Positions 23,436 to 31,265 of a DNA stretch of 64,000 bases are shown piece by piece. Source of the stretch: Paraburkholderia aspalathi. GTDB taxonomy: Bacteria > Pseudomonadota > Gammaproteobacteria > Burkholderiales > Burkholderiaceae. Within the stretch, counting starts at the first letter, position 1; each line of letters starts with the position of its first letter. Below the pieces are notes generated by a model, which was not told where the DNA came from, made no database searches, and saw only the letters and a program-made list of their open reading frames with translations. The position numbers were made by a program, and so were the translations under genes. The DNA is taken from assembly GCF_900116445.1 (NCBI RefSeq), contig NZ_FPBH01000039.1:1-64000 (forward strand), in the 5' to 3' direction.

Positions 23436-23778
23436 CAGGGTTCTCCAAGGTGAGCTTGCTTGCGTGGACATGAATTACTTAACGTCGAGCGTAGCATGGC
23501 TCCGTAGTTGCTAAATGACGGTCGCTCGCGCCAGAGACAGCAACTGGAGGAGCAAGGGTTGCTGATGCGGGCGGCGATGCGGACATCCCGGCGCGTGAGC
23601 ACTTTGAGCTATTTAGCGCCCACGGGTTGGCAGGACCTTTGGCTGTCGCTTCTGACGGGGCGCGATCGGCCATCAAGCGACCGTCGCGGCCTTCAACTGA
23701 ACGGCCGCTGTTTCGACCTCACCAGCCATTCGTGACAGGCAAATGACGCCTGATCCGTGTGGCGTCGCGACAGGCGAG
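23436..23778. other. 343-bp stretch without a convincing gene
   Basis: Short open frames exist on both strands (for example 23508-23735 plus, 23479-23676 minus), but none has a good ribosome binding site or recognisable motif. It probably contains the promoter of the minus gene starting at 23435. Confidence 0.4.
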
Positions 23779-24021
23779 TTACTGCAGATTTTTCGAGAGC
23801 TGTCCGCGCAACGTATCTGTCAGCTTCTGCAAGATATCCGGCAGGAGAACCTGCGCGTCAAGTGGACCCACAACTGAATAGCCCGATCCCGACTCGCCGT
23901 CGATCACTATCACGGCTACGCAGCGCGCCTTCGTAATCTCACGAAGCCGATTGCATGCGGAATCGAATAGTCCGGCCGACTCCCCGCCTGGCATGACCGT
24001 TGGCTCGAAGTTTGATGTCAT
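23779..24021 (-). CDS. Hypothetical roadblock-like small protein
   Basis: The 80-residue product starts at ATG 24021 behind GAGGACAAA and reads MTSNFEPTVMPGGES, then ARCVAVIVIDGESGSGYSVVG and a C-terminal helix. The strand-loop-strand with DGESGSG looks like a small PAS/roadblock-type fold, but this is an impression, not a family match. It is divergent from the tandem helix-turn-helix gene at 24223. Confidence 0.45.
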   Translation of the reverse strand: MTSNFEPTVMPGGESAGLFDSACNRLREITKARCVAVIVIDGESGSGYSVVGPLDAQVLLPDILQKLTDTLRGQLSKNLQ

Positions 24022-24222
24022 TTTGTCCTCGCAAAAACAAAAAATCCGGCGATGAGGCAGGTTTGCCGCGCAGTTGGCCCGACGCCGCACTTTCGAAAAG
24101 CTTTCGATCGGATCTAACAGTATGGCCTTCGCGTCGCCCCGGCGTGAAATTTGTATTGAATCGTGTATAAATACGGAGACCACAATACGACATAAACAGC
24201 CAATTTAATTGCGCACAGGACG

Positions 24223-25272
24223 ATGGGCAAACCGATTGACGATATCCCTCTCGCACAACGTAGGGCTCTTGCCGCCAGGCTTCTGTTAAATGGTGAGGGT
24301 ATTAGCGAAGTGTCCCGGAAGGCCCGGCTGAGTCTTCCGACCGTGAGCAAATACAAGGAACTGGTTGAAAGGGGTGGAGCTGACGCCCTTGCTCGCCTTC
24401 GCATCCACGGGGGCCCCTCGCAACTGGATGATGCTTCGCAAAGCTGGCTCGTTAGCGCGATCAAGCATTCACCTGGGCTCCACGGCTATCCAGGGCCAAC
24501 CTGGACCATAAGCCAACTGCGCGAACTGATCTTTCGGCGTTTCGGCGTCCAGTTTTCAGCTTCGCACGTTGGTTACCTGGTTCGGGGTTATGGCCTCGCA
24601 TACCGGCTCACCTATTCAACGTCAGAAAAAACGTCGCCGGCTACTTCCCAGAAATCGCAGAGCGACGTCTATGCCGCGCGCCGGAAGATTGCTGCGAAAA
24701 TGCTGCTGGACGGGGACAGCGTCGAGCAGGTCTCGAAAGCGCTCAACATCAGCGTGCGCACCGTTAAGAAATACAGATCGTTGGTAATTGCTGATGGAGT
24801 CCAGGCCGTTGAACAGTTCAAGTCATCCGGGCGCAAGGCGACGCTCGGCCCCGAAGCTCTTGAGTGGTTGCGGGCGACATTGGAGGGTAGCCCCATGGCT
24901 CACGGCTACGAAACCGAGCTCTGGCGAAACGGGGATGTTCAGAAGCTGATCAAGAAGAAGTTCGGCGTTTCACATTCCGCTGGACACGTGAGAACCGTCG
25001 TCGGGAAGCTTGGACTGGGCCATCGGATGCGATCGCCGAAGCAGCGCACGGACAAGAAGCCGTCCGCGATGAATGACGAAACGCTGGCATGGGTTGCCGC
25101 GACGCTCAGACAGTCGCCTCGAGCGCATGGCATAGAGTCTGATCACTGGACCAATGCACGTTTGCGCACCGTGCTTCATCAGCGGACAGGCGTTGATTAT
25201 TCTCGCGGATATATCTGGGAAATTGCCGCCCGCGCCGGGGTGGCGGACCTGCTTACAAGGCGCCGTAGCTGA
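24223..25272 (+). CDS. Tandem IS630-type helix-turn-helix protein without DDE domain
   Basis: The 349-residue protein is built from repeated DNA-binding modules like the N-terminus of IS630-family transposases. Module 1 has a helix-turn-helix (about 12-60; EVSRKARLSLPTVSKYK) and a winged domain (about 72-130; LRELIFRRFGVQFSASHVGYL). Module 2 repeats both (about 147-262; QVSKALNISVRTVKKYR, then VQKLIKKKFGVSHSAGHVRTV). A third winged domain follows (about 284-340; LRTVLHQRTGVDYSRGYIW). No catalytic DDE domain is present. A domesticated regulator is the likeliest reading. The 200-bp AT-rich leader holds its promoter. Confidence 0.75.
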   Translation: MGKPIDDIPLAQRRALAARLLLNGEGISEVSRKARLSLPTVSKYKELVERGGADALARLRIHGGPSQLDDASQSWLVSAIKHSPGLHGYPGPTWTISQLRELIFRRFGVQFSASHVGYLVRGYGLAYRLTYSTSEKTSPATSQKSQSDVYAARRKIAAKMLLDGDSVEQVSKALNISVRTVKKYRSLVIADGVQAVEQFKSSGRKATLGPEALEWLRATLEGSPMAHGYETELWRNGDVQKLIKKKFGVSHSAGHVRTVVGKLGLGHRMRSPKQRTDKKPSAMNDETLAWVAATLRQSPRAHGIESDHWTNARLRTVLHQRTGVDYSRGYIWEIAARAGVADLLTRRRS

Positions 25273-25299
25273 TCAATTCAGGGCAGCAGGCGACAGATG

Positions 25300-25483
25300 G
25301 ACGATTCAAGCAATCTTGGCCGAACTCGAAACGTCGACTTCGGCTGACGAAGCACTTCTCTCGTGGTTTCGAGATTTGGTGGAATTCGCCCAGAGCTATA
25401 GGAGCGTCGTCGCCATGATGCCGGCGGCCCACACGAACCAGGACTCCGCTCTTTATGCTTCATGCGCGGCGGTGCGCTCGTAA
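25300..25483 (+). pseudogene. C-terminal remnant of a TetR-family regulator
   Basis: An open frame without a credible start encodes FRDLVEFAQSYRSVVAMM and HTNQDSALYASCAAVR before a stop at 25481-25483. This resembles the ligand-domain core of TetR/AcrR proteins, which often contain DPDSxLYASCAAxR. The helix-turn-helix is absent and the end is early, so it is a fragment. Left boundary is approximate. Confidence 0.4.
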
Positions 25484-25491
25484 GCGTCATG

Positions 25492-25650
25492 GCAGTACCG
25501 TCTAGACAGGGTGCCGGGGGATACGGAGCAGTCGCGCTCGTTCTATCGCACGCGGCGATTGCGACGGCGTATCGTCGCGCGAAGGCATGGATCGACCTCA
25601 CATGTGGAGGGCTCATGATTGCGCTGGGAATCCGGCATCGCGAATGGCGA
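25492..25650 (+). pseudogene. Possible C-terminal remnant of a LysE/RhtB exporter
   Basis: The frame around AYRRAKAWIDLTCGGLMIALGIR resembles the last loop and helix of LysE-family amino-acid exporters. Nothing upstream of it fits the family, so if real it is only a relic. A tetR-lysE pair would be a normal gene neighbourhood, which supports reading both fragments together. Boundaries are approximate. Confidence 0.3.
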
Positions 25651-26453
25651 GTTGACAAGACCCTCAACAGACCTAAACGCTTCCTTGAAGAGATATTTCT
25701 CTGTCGAATACACCTGGTTCTGTCCAATTTTCCCAGCCTAATTTTTCAGCTCGAACACCGCGTATCGAGCGCGGCACTCCTTCAGCACGAAGTCCCAGAA
25801 TGCCGTTCCTCCTCTTACTCGGCAATCCACTGCATAAAAGTTACAGCAGGCAGACTTGACTAAAGTCTACAGTCCGACGGTAGACGTTCCTGTTCAGCCA
25901 GGGCACAAACGTGTATTCGTCGTATGCGTTGCTGCCGACAAAAATCCAATTGCTGAGAATGTTGAACATCACCGTCTCCCACTCCATTTGCCGTTAACAG
26001 GCACCGCCCCAGCTTCGCTGCGAAAGCCGCTCCCAGCCACCTCACGCCTTCCGATGCCATGGAGCCCGGCTGCTGCTCGATCGTCTGCAGCACGTCGTTA
26101 CCAAAAGCCAGGACCACTCATTGCATCCATGTCCCATTTTGCTCAAAGCCCACGCGAAGCTGGTGCTCGCGGCCGTTATCCGCCTCGTGGATGTATGCAG
26201 GTGAGCGCTTTTGACGCGACACCGCACGTGCGCCACCACTAGCAAGGTGCAGGTATACGAAATGGCTGGCCATGTAGTACATAAAGACTAAGATAGGTAT
26301 GTTTACAAATTAAATCAAGAGGATTCGAGCGCCGTGCCCATTGCCATCTGTCCCTGAAGACGGGCCTCGATCGTCCGGCCTTCTTGCAGGCACAGGGGCC
26401 GCGTTCCGCTTCGGACCATAGCTGGGAAACCCTGGTGTCGACTTTGCGGAGGC
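25651..26453. other. 800-bp stretch with no supported gene
   Basis: Several short frames overlap here, but I see no ribosome binding site, motif or family. Base composition becomes AT-richer towards 26,300, leading into the promoter of the catabolic block. It looks like decayed DNA at the joint between the conjugation and catabolic modules. Confidence 0.45.
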
Positions 26454-26514
26454 AGGGAATTCCCTCTCTTTTTTCTTTTTTTATTTTTGTATCATGACCT
26501 AACTTTGGTAATAT
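26454..26514 (+). promoter_or_regulatory. Bipartite catabolic promoter A
   Basis: A perfect 12-bp palindrome AGGGAATTCCCT (26454-26465) is followed by a T-rich tract, then TTGTAT (-35, 26487), the 16-bp spacer CATGACCTAACTTTGG and TAATAT (-10, 26509). The same two-part architecture recurs before 37068, 43692 and 45846. The core is the probable operator; the upstream palindrome could be an activator site or part of an UP element. Confidence 0.65.
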
Positions 26515-26580
26515 TTTCTACGAAAGCGTGTCTGGAGGTGTTTTAACCAGATCGCCGATTGACGATTCAGGAGTTCGGTC

Positions 26581-27414
26581 ATGGATGAATCCACGCGCAA
26601 GGCTTTTGCCGAGGACGGCGCCGTTCTGGTCAAAGGTCTTCTCAGCGAACAACAGTTGGCTCGGTGCCGGCAGGTCTTCGACTGGGGCATAGAGAATCCC
26701 GGGCCTATGGCCTGCAGCCTGTTCGAAGGGACGGTACACAAGACCCACAACGACAACGCCAATCCGTATGCGAAGGGGCGTCTGGACGAGCTGGTTGGCG
26801 AACTGCCGTTCGGCCGACTGTTCGCGGACCTGTGGGCCTCGGATCACGTCTGGTATTTCGCAGAGGAGCTGTTCCTCAAAAGTGGAGGCAGGAGCGGTCG
26901 CTCGCCGTGGCATCAGGACACGTCCTACTTGCCATGGGAGGGAATGCACTTCGGCAACGCGTGGATCAGCTTTGAGGCCGTCCCCAAACAAAATGCGCTT
27001 GAGATCGTGCGGGGATCTCATCGAGGACCGCGTCACGACGGCACAACCTTTCAGAATGCTGAAGACCCAACAGATCCTCTGCATGGCGGAGACATCTGGC
27101 CACGCCTGCCGGATATCGAAGCCGAGCGCCGCGCCAACCCGGCTGCCTACGACATCATCTCGTGGGCGACGGAGCCAGGCGACGTCCTGCTACTGCATCC
27201 GGGTGTGCTGCATGGCGGCGGAGCGGTAGACGCCGCCTTTGCTGATCGCCACACGCTCGTGCTGCGCTTCTTCGGTGACGACGCGGTTTTCAGTCCGCTG
27301 CCGCAACCGAGCGTCTCGGGGTTCACGCCGGCCGGTGTTCTGTTTCTCGATGAACTTGCCGCGTTGAAACAAGGTGATCCGTTTCGTGCGCAGTGTTTCC
27401 GTCAACTCATTTAA
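26581..27414 (+). CDS. PhyH-family Fe(II)/2-oxoglutarate dioxygenase
   Basis: The 277-residue cytoplasmic enzyme has the phytanoyl-CoA dioxygenase pattern: H111-x-D113 in SPWHQDTS, a distal His in LHPGVLHGGG (about 206-214) and an Arg near 223 or 229 for 2-oxoglutarate. Family members hydroxylate methyl-branched acyl-CoAs or diverse small molecules. It is the first gene after promoter A and probably acts on the same substrate or a branched intermediate of the pathway. The start codon lies about 65 bp from the -10. Confidence 0.85.
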   Translation: MDESTRKAFAEDGAVLVKGLLSEQQLARCRQVFDWGIENPGPMACSLFEGTVHKTHNDNANPYAKGRLDELVGELPFGRLFADLWASDHVWYFAEELFLKSGGRSGRSPWHQDTSYLPWEGMHFGNAWISFEAVPKQNALEIVRGSHRGPRHDGTTFQNAEDPTDPLHGGDIWPRLPDIEAERRANPAAYDIISWATEPGDVLLLHPGVLHGGGAVDAAFADRHTLVLRFFGDDAVFSPLPQPSVSGFTPAGVLFLDELAALKQGDPFRAQCFRQLI

Positions 27415-27431
27415 GCAAAGGAATCCACATC

Positions 27432-27845
27432 GTGACCCAAGCGACTACGCGGCAATCAATCGTCCCGCCGCCGTTCCAGGCGTTCTATGACGCTTACCAT
27501 TTTTCGCCCGCGACCCGCGTAGGGGACATGATCTGGGTCTCCGGACAGGTCGGCATCGGCCCGGATATGAAAACCGGCGAGGGCATGCAGGCGCAGGCCC
27601 GTATCGCCTTCGAGTCCCTGAAGGCCGTCCTCGAGATGGCGGGCGCGAGGCTCGCCGATGTAGTGGAGCTGACCACTTTCCATACGGACCTGCGCGGTGA
27701 AATGGAGGCTTTTTCTGCGGTGAAAGATACGTATTTCCCGGCGCGCTATCCGTCGTGGACGGCGGTCGGCGTAACACAACTGGCACTGCCCGAGTTGTGC
27801 ATCGAGATCCGGGCGGTGGCGGTGGCAGGGTGCGGCGAGGGCTGA
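27432..27845 (+). CDS. RidA/YjgF-family deaminase
   Basis: The 137-residue protein has the RidA fold, with FSPATRVGDMIWVSGQVGI, LEMAGARLADVVELTTF, YFPARYPSWTAVGV and a conserved IEIRAVAV strand containing the substrate-binding Arg. RidA proteins hydrolyse reactive imines or enamines. A start at GTG 27432 behind AAAGGAATCC avoids overlap with phyH. Its place in an operon with a flavin amine-oxidase-family enzyme fits clearance of the imine such enzymes make. Confidence 0.82.
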   Translation: MTQATTRQSIVPPPFQAFYDAYHFSPATRVGDMIWVSGQVGIGPDMKTGEGMQAQARIAFESLKAVLEMAGARLADVVELTTFHTDLRGEMEAFSAVKDTYFPARYPSWTAVGVTQLALPELCIEIRAVAVAGCGEG

Positions 27846-27921
27846 GTGGTTCAACTCCAGTGCGCCAGCATCGAATCCAACAATACGTACTACGAATCAG
27901 AGTCGAATAGGAAGGAGAGTC

Positions 27922-29286
27922 ATGATGAGGAAGCACACCATCGGAGCGCTGTCGGGCATTGCGGCCGCTTTGTTGCTCGTGGCCGGGGCGGCCGTTGCCG
28001 ACGACCTCACGCCGGTAGGCGCCGAGCGCGCGGCCAGCAAGGACGGGCTCGTGCCGGCGTTTGCCGGCAGGGAAGCGACGCCCGCTGGCTGGGCGTGGGG
28101 CAAGGTTCGCGGCGACTTCTGGCAACACAGGAGCGAGAAGCCCCTCTACTCGATCGACGCGTCGAATGTCGACAAGTATGCGGACAAGCTGTCACCAGGC
28201 CAGATCCAGCTCGTCAAGCAGTTGAAGGGCTACCGCATGGATGTCTATCCGTCACATCGCGAATGCCAGTTGCCGGATTTCGCGGAACAGAATTCGAAGA
28301 CTAACCTCACGGCGGCGAAACTCGCGTCGGATGGCCAGACGGTGCAAGCCGCGACGCTTCCCGGCGTGGCCTTCCCCCAACCCAAGACCGGAGCTGAGGC
28401 GATCCTCAACTACGAGACGCGATATCGCGGCGAGGGCATCGAATGGGCACCGGTCGTCACGACCATTTCTCCGCGCCCCGGCAGCAGCGACTGGATCGAT
28501 GCAGTCGGTCCTCAGGCCTTTTACCTGCCGGCGGGCAAGGAAGGCAAGGCCGCGCCGGCAGACGTCGACCAGTTCAGTCTTGGCGCCTACTTCACGATCG
28601 ACTCGCCGGCGGCACTGGCCGGGCAGGCCTTCGTGCAGCGGCAGTACTTCGACAAGGATTCTGAAACGTACTACTACTTTCCCGGCCAGCGCCGCGTGAG
28701 ACGCATGCCAGCCTATACGCACGACGCACCGCTGATCGGCTTCGAAAATCAGTATCTGATCGACGAATCCAACATGTTCAATGGTTCCATCGACCGGTTC
28801 AACTGGAAGCTCGCGGGCAAGAAGGAGATGATCGTCCCCTACGACGACTTCGGCATGTACACCTTCAAGGACAAGCTGCACGACGTCGCCACACCCAACG
28901 GCATCGCGCCCGATCATCGTCGCTACGAGGTGCACCGCGTCTGGGTCGTGGAGGCGACACTCAAGCCCACGGCGCGCCACGTCGCGTCGAAAAAAGTCTT
29001 CTATCTGGACGAGGACAGCTGGCTGGCACTGGTGGGCGAGGACTACGACGCTCAGGGCAAGCTATGGAAGGTGCGCGAGAGCTACCCAATCCCGGTGTGG
29101 GAACTGGGCGGCGCCTGCGACAACGAGCCGTTCGTGCAGTACGACGTCAACAACGGACGCTATGTGTTCGACGCCTCGTCAATTGGGCAGGGCAAGGACA
29201 TTCGCTGGTACCAGCAGATCAACGACCCGCGCTTCAAGGCGGACTTCTTTACGGCCGAATCTTTGCGGTCAGTGAGCGAGCGCTGA
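27922..29286 (+). CDS. DUF1329 exported protein
   Basis: The 454-residue protein has a signal peptide (ends near VAGAAVADD) and the DUF1329 hallmarks: an early DLTPVGAERA segment, a FYLPAGKEG region, YYYFPGQRRVRRMPAYTHDAP and NRFNWKLAGKKEM-like block. DUF1329 proteins resemble LolA/LolB-type lipid carriers and are usually encoded beside DUF1302 and RND genes in clusters for hydrophobic compounds. GGAAGGAGAG precedes the start. The probable role is periplasmic carriage of a hydrophobic substrate. Confidence 0.85.
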   Translation: MMRKHTIGALSGIAAALLLVAGAAVADDLTPVGAERAASKDGLVPAFAGREATPAGWAWGKVRGDFWQHRSEKPLYSIDASNVDKYADKLSPGQIQLVKQLKGYRMDVYPSHRECQLPDFAEQNSKTNLTAAKLASDGQTVQAATLPGVAFPQPKTGAEAILNYETRYRGEGIEWAPVVTTISPRPGSSDWIDAVGPQAFYLPAGKEGKAAPADVDQFSLGAYFTIDSPAALAGQAFVQRQYFDKDSETYYYFPGQRRVRRMPAYTHDAPLIGFENQYLIDESNMFNGSIDRFNWKLAGKKEMIVPYDDFGMYTFKDKLHDVATPNGIAPDHRRYEVHRVWVVEATLKPTARHVASKKVFYLDEDSWLALVGEDYDAQGKLWKVRESYPIPVWELGGACDNEPFVQYDVNNGRYVFDASSIGQGKDIRWYQQINDPRFKADFFTAESLRSVSER

Positions 29287-29362
29287 AGTTCGGCAAGGTA
29301 CCAGGGGACTGGCGCGCGCCGGGGGCGTACGTCGGAATCAAGGGTGACGGCAGGGGAGATCC

Positions 29363-31192
29363 ATGAAAGCGAACCTCATCGGAAGATATGTTGCGGCGTC
29401 GCTGGCCATGTTCGGCGTGGCTGTGACGAGTGCGTACGGTTACGAGTTCACAACGGGTCTGGGAGATCTCACGGGCTCGTGGGTGACCAACCTCACGGGA
29501 GGCGCGGGCATCCGCACCAAAAACCCGAGTTGTTCGCTTACTGGCGACCCGAGCTCGTTCGGTTGCGGTGCGGCAGCCAACACCAACCAGTGGGGCGTGG
29601 GTGACGACGGCGATCTGAACTACCGCAAGGGTCAGCCCTTCACCACCTATATCAGCGCGACGAGTGAGCTGCTCTTCAAGATGCCCAGCGAGGGGCTGAA
29701 GTTCATGATCCGGGGCACGGGTATGTACGACTTCCTCGCCGGCGACACGAACCGCACGCCGCTCTCGAGCACCAATGCGGCGCAGGTCGTCTACAACGCA
29801 CAACTGCTCGACCTGTGGGGCGAGAAGGACTTCACCATCAACGGGCAGAGCGCGCACGTGCGCCTCGGCAACCAGGTGATCAACTGGGGTGAGAGCATGT
29901 TCGCGCAGGGCGGCATCAATGCCACCAACTCGCTCGACGTGCAGAAGCTGCTGATTCCCGGCTCGCAGCTGAAGCAGGCGCTGCTGCCCGCGCCGATGAT
30001 CAGCTTTGCAGCCGATCTTTCTCACGGATTCAGCACTGAGGATTACTATCAGTTTTCGTGGAACGGCAACCGCTATCCACCCGTGGGCTCGTTCTGGTCA
30101 GTATCGAACAGCCTGGGCCGCGGAACGGACCCGTATACGGTGAGCACCACGAATCTGAACGTGGCCGGCCCCAGTGCCGGCACGATTGCGGGGGCGAGCA
30201 GTGGCAACCGGAATGTGCTCAACGGGATCAACTCCGGCCTCGTCAACGGCGCCTATGCGGGGCCGCCCTGGAACGATATCGGCCTGCCAGTCGACTGGCA
30301 GGCACCCTCGAAGTACCACCCGCAGTTCGGCATGAAGTTCAACTATTCGCCGCGCTCCTTCGATGCGAACTTCGCGTTCTACTACGTCAACTATACCGAC
30401 AAGTCGCCGGTGCTTTCTTCGCTGGCCAATGGGACGCTCGACTGGTCGTATCTGCAGAACCGCCAGCTCTTTGGCGCCAGCGCGAATTTCGGGATCGGCA
30501 ACTGGGCGATCGGTACCGAACTCTCGTACCGGCCGCACGATGCCGTGGCGCTGTCGAGCTGCTATGGCGCGGGTGGCCCACTGGACCTGAACACCAACGG
30601 CGTGGCCGGGGTGAATTGTCAGCAATGGGCCGACATGAAGAAGTTCCAGTACGACATCAACGGGCTGCTGGCGCTCACGCGCAGTGAGTATCCGTTCCTC
30701 AAGCTGCTTGGCGCAGATGAAGCGACGCTGACCTGGGAACTCACTTGGATCTACTACCCAGGTCTGAGCCAGCGCGGCGTCACGCGCTCGGTGGATGGCC
30801 AGACCGTCACGCAGGTTCCTCAGGCGGGCTACCTGCCCTGGCTGAACAACGGATCCAGCCTGGGCTACCCGATCGGCATGGCGCAGGGCACGTCGAGCTC
30901 CGTGGGTGCAACCATCGATTTCAACTGGACCTACGACGGCACGCTGATTCACGGCTGGCAGGTGACGCCGGGCGTGACGTTCGCCGATGGACTCTACGGC
31001 TATACGCCGACGCTTACCGCGAACTACCTGCAGGGTTCGAAGTCGCTGAACCTCTACGTGCTGTTCAACCAGAACCCGACGGTCTGGCAGGCGGGCATCA
31101 ATTACACGCTGTTCTGGGGCGGGCACAACACCGTAGGCAATCCCTACGCGGACCGCAACTTCGTCGGCATGTTCGTCACCCGGAACTTCTGA
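29363..31192 (+). CDS. DUF1302 outer-membrane beta-barrel protein
   Basis: The 609-residue protein has a signal peptide (ends near SAYGYEF), Gly/Asn-rich alternating strands, the early NYRKGQPFTTYISATSELLF region and a final strand ending VTRNF, where the terminal Phe is typical of outer-membrane barrels. This matches DUF1302. Together with the preceding DUF1329 protein it probably forms the outer-membrane step of a hydrophobic-compound transport module. GGGGAGATCC precedes the ATG. Confidence 0.85.
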   Translation: MKANLIGRYVAASLAMFGVAVTSAYGYEFTTGLGDLTGSWVTNLTGGAGIRTKNPSCSLTGDPSSFGCGAAANTNQWGVGDDGDLNYRKGQPFTTYISATSELLFKMPSEGLKFMIRGTGMYDFLAGDTNRTPLSSTNAAQVVYNAQLLDLWGEKDFTINGQSAHVRLGNQVINWGESMFAQGGINATNSLDVQKLLIPGSQLKQALLPAPMISFAADLSHGFSTEDYYQFSWNGNRYPPVGSFWSVSNSLGRGTDPYTVSTTNLNVAGPSAGTIAGASSGNRNVLNGINSGLVNGAYAGPPWNDIGLPVDWQAPSKYHPQFGMKFNYSPRSFDANFAFYYVNYTDKSPVLSSLANGTLDWSYLQNRQLFGASANFGIGNWAIGTELSYRPHDAVALSSCYGAGGPLDLNTNGVAGVNCQQWADMKKFQYDINGLLALTRSEYPFLKLLGADEATLTWELTWIYYPGLSQRGVTRSVDGQTVTQVPQAGYLPWLNNGSSLGYPIGMAQGTSSSVGATIDFNWTYDGTLIHGWQVTPGVTFADGLYGYTPTLTANYLQGSKSLNLYVLFNQNPTVWQAGINYTLFWGGHNTVGNPYADRNFVGMFVTRNF

Positions 31193-31265
31193 TGGCCGAA
31201 GCATCGGTGTGGGGTCCGATGCCGCTTGTCGCCGGAGCTGCCGAAACATTTGAAGGAAAAATGCC

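Noticed and set aside
25856..26242. Short frames on both strands before the catabolic promoter
   Set aside because: They overlap each other, lack start signals and have no family resemblance.
26454..26514. Reading GGGAATTCCC plus T-tract as only a terminator
   Set aside because: No gene lies upstream at site A, and the same element keeps a near-constant distance to the promoter core at four places, which favours a promoter role.
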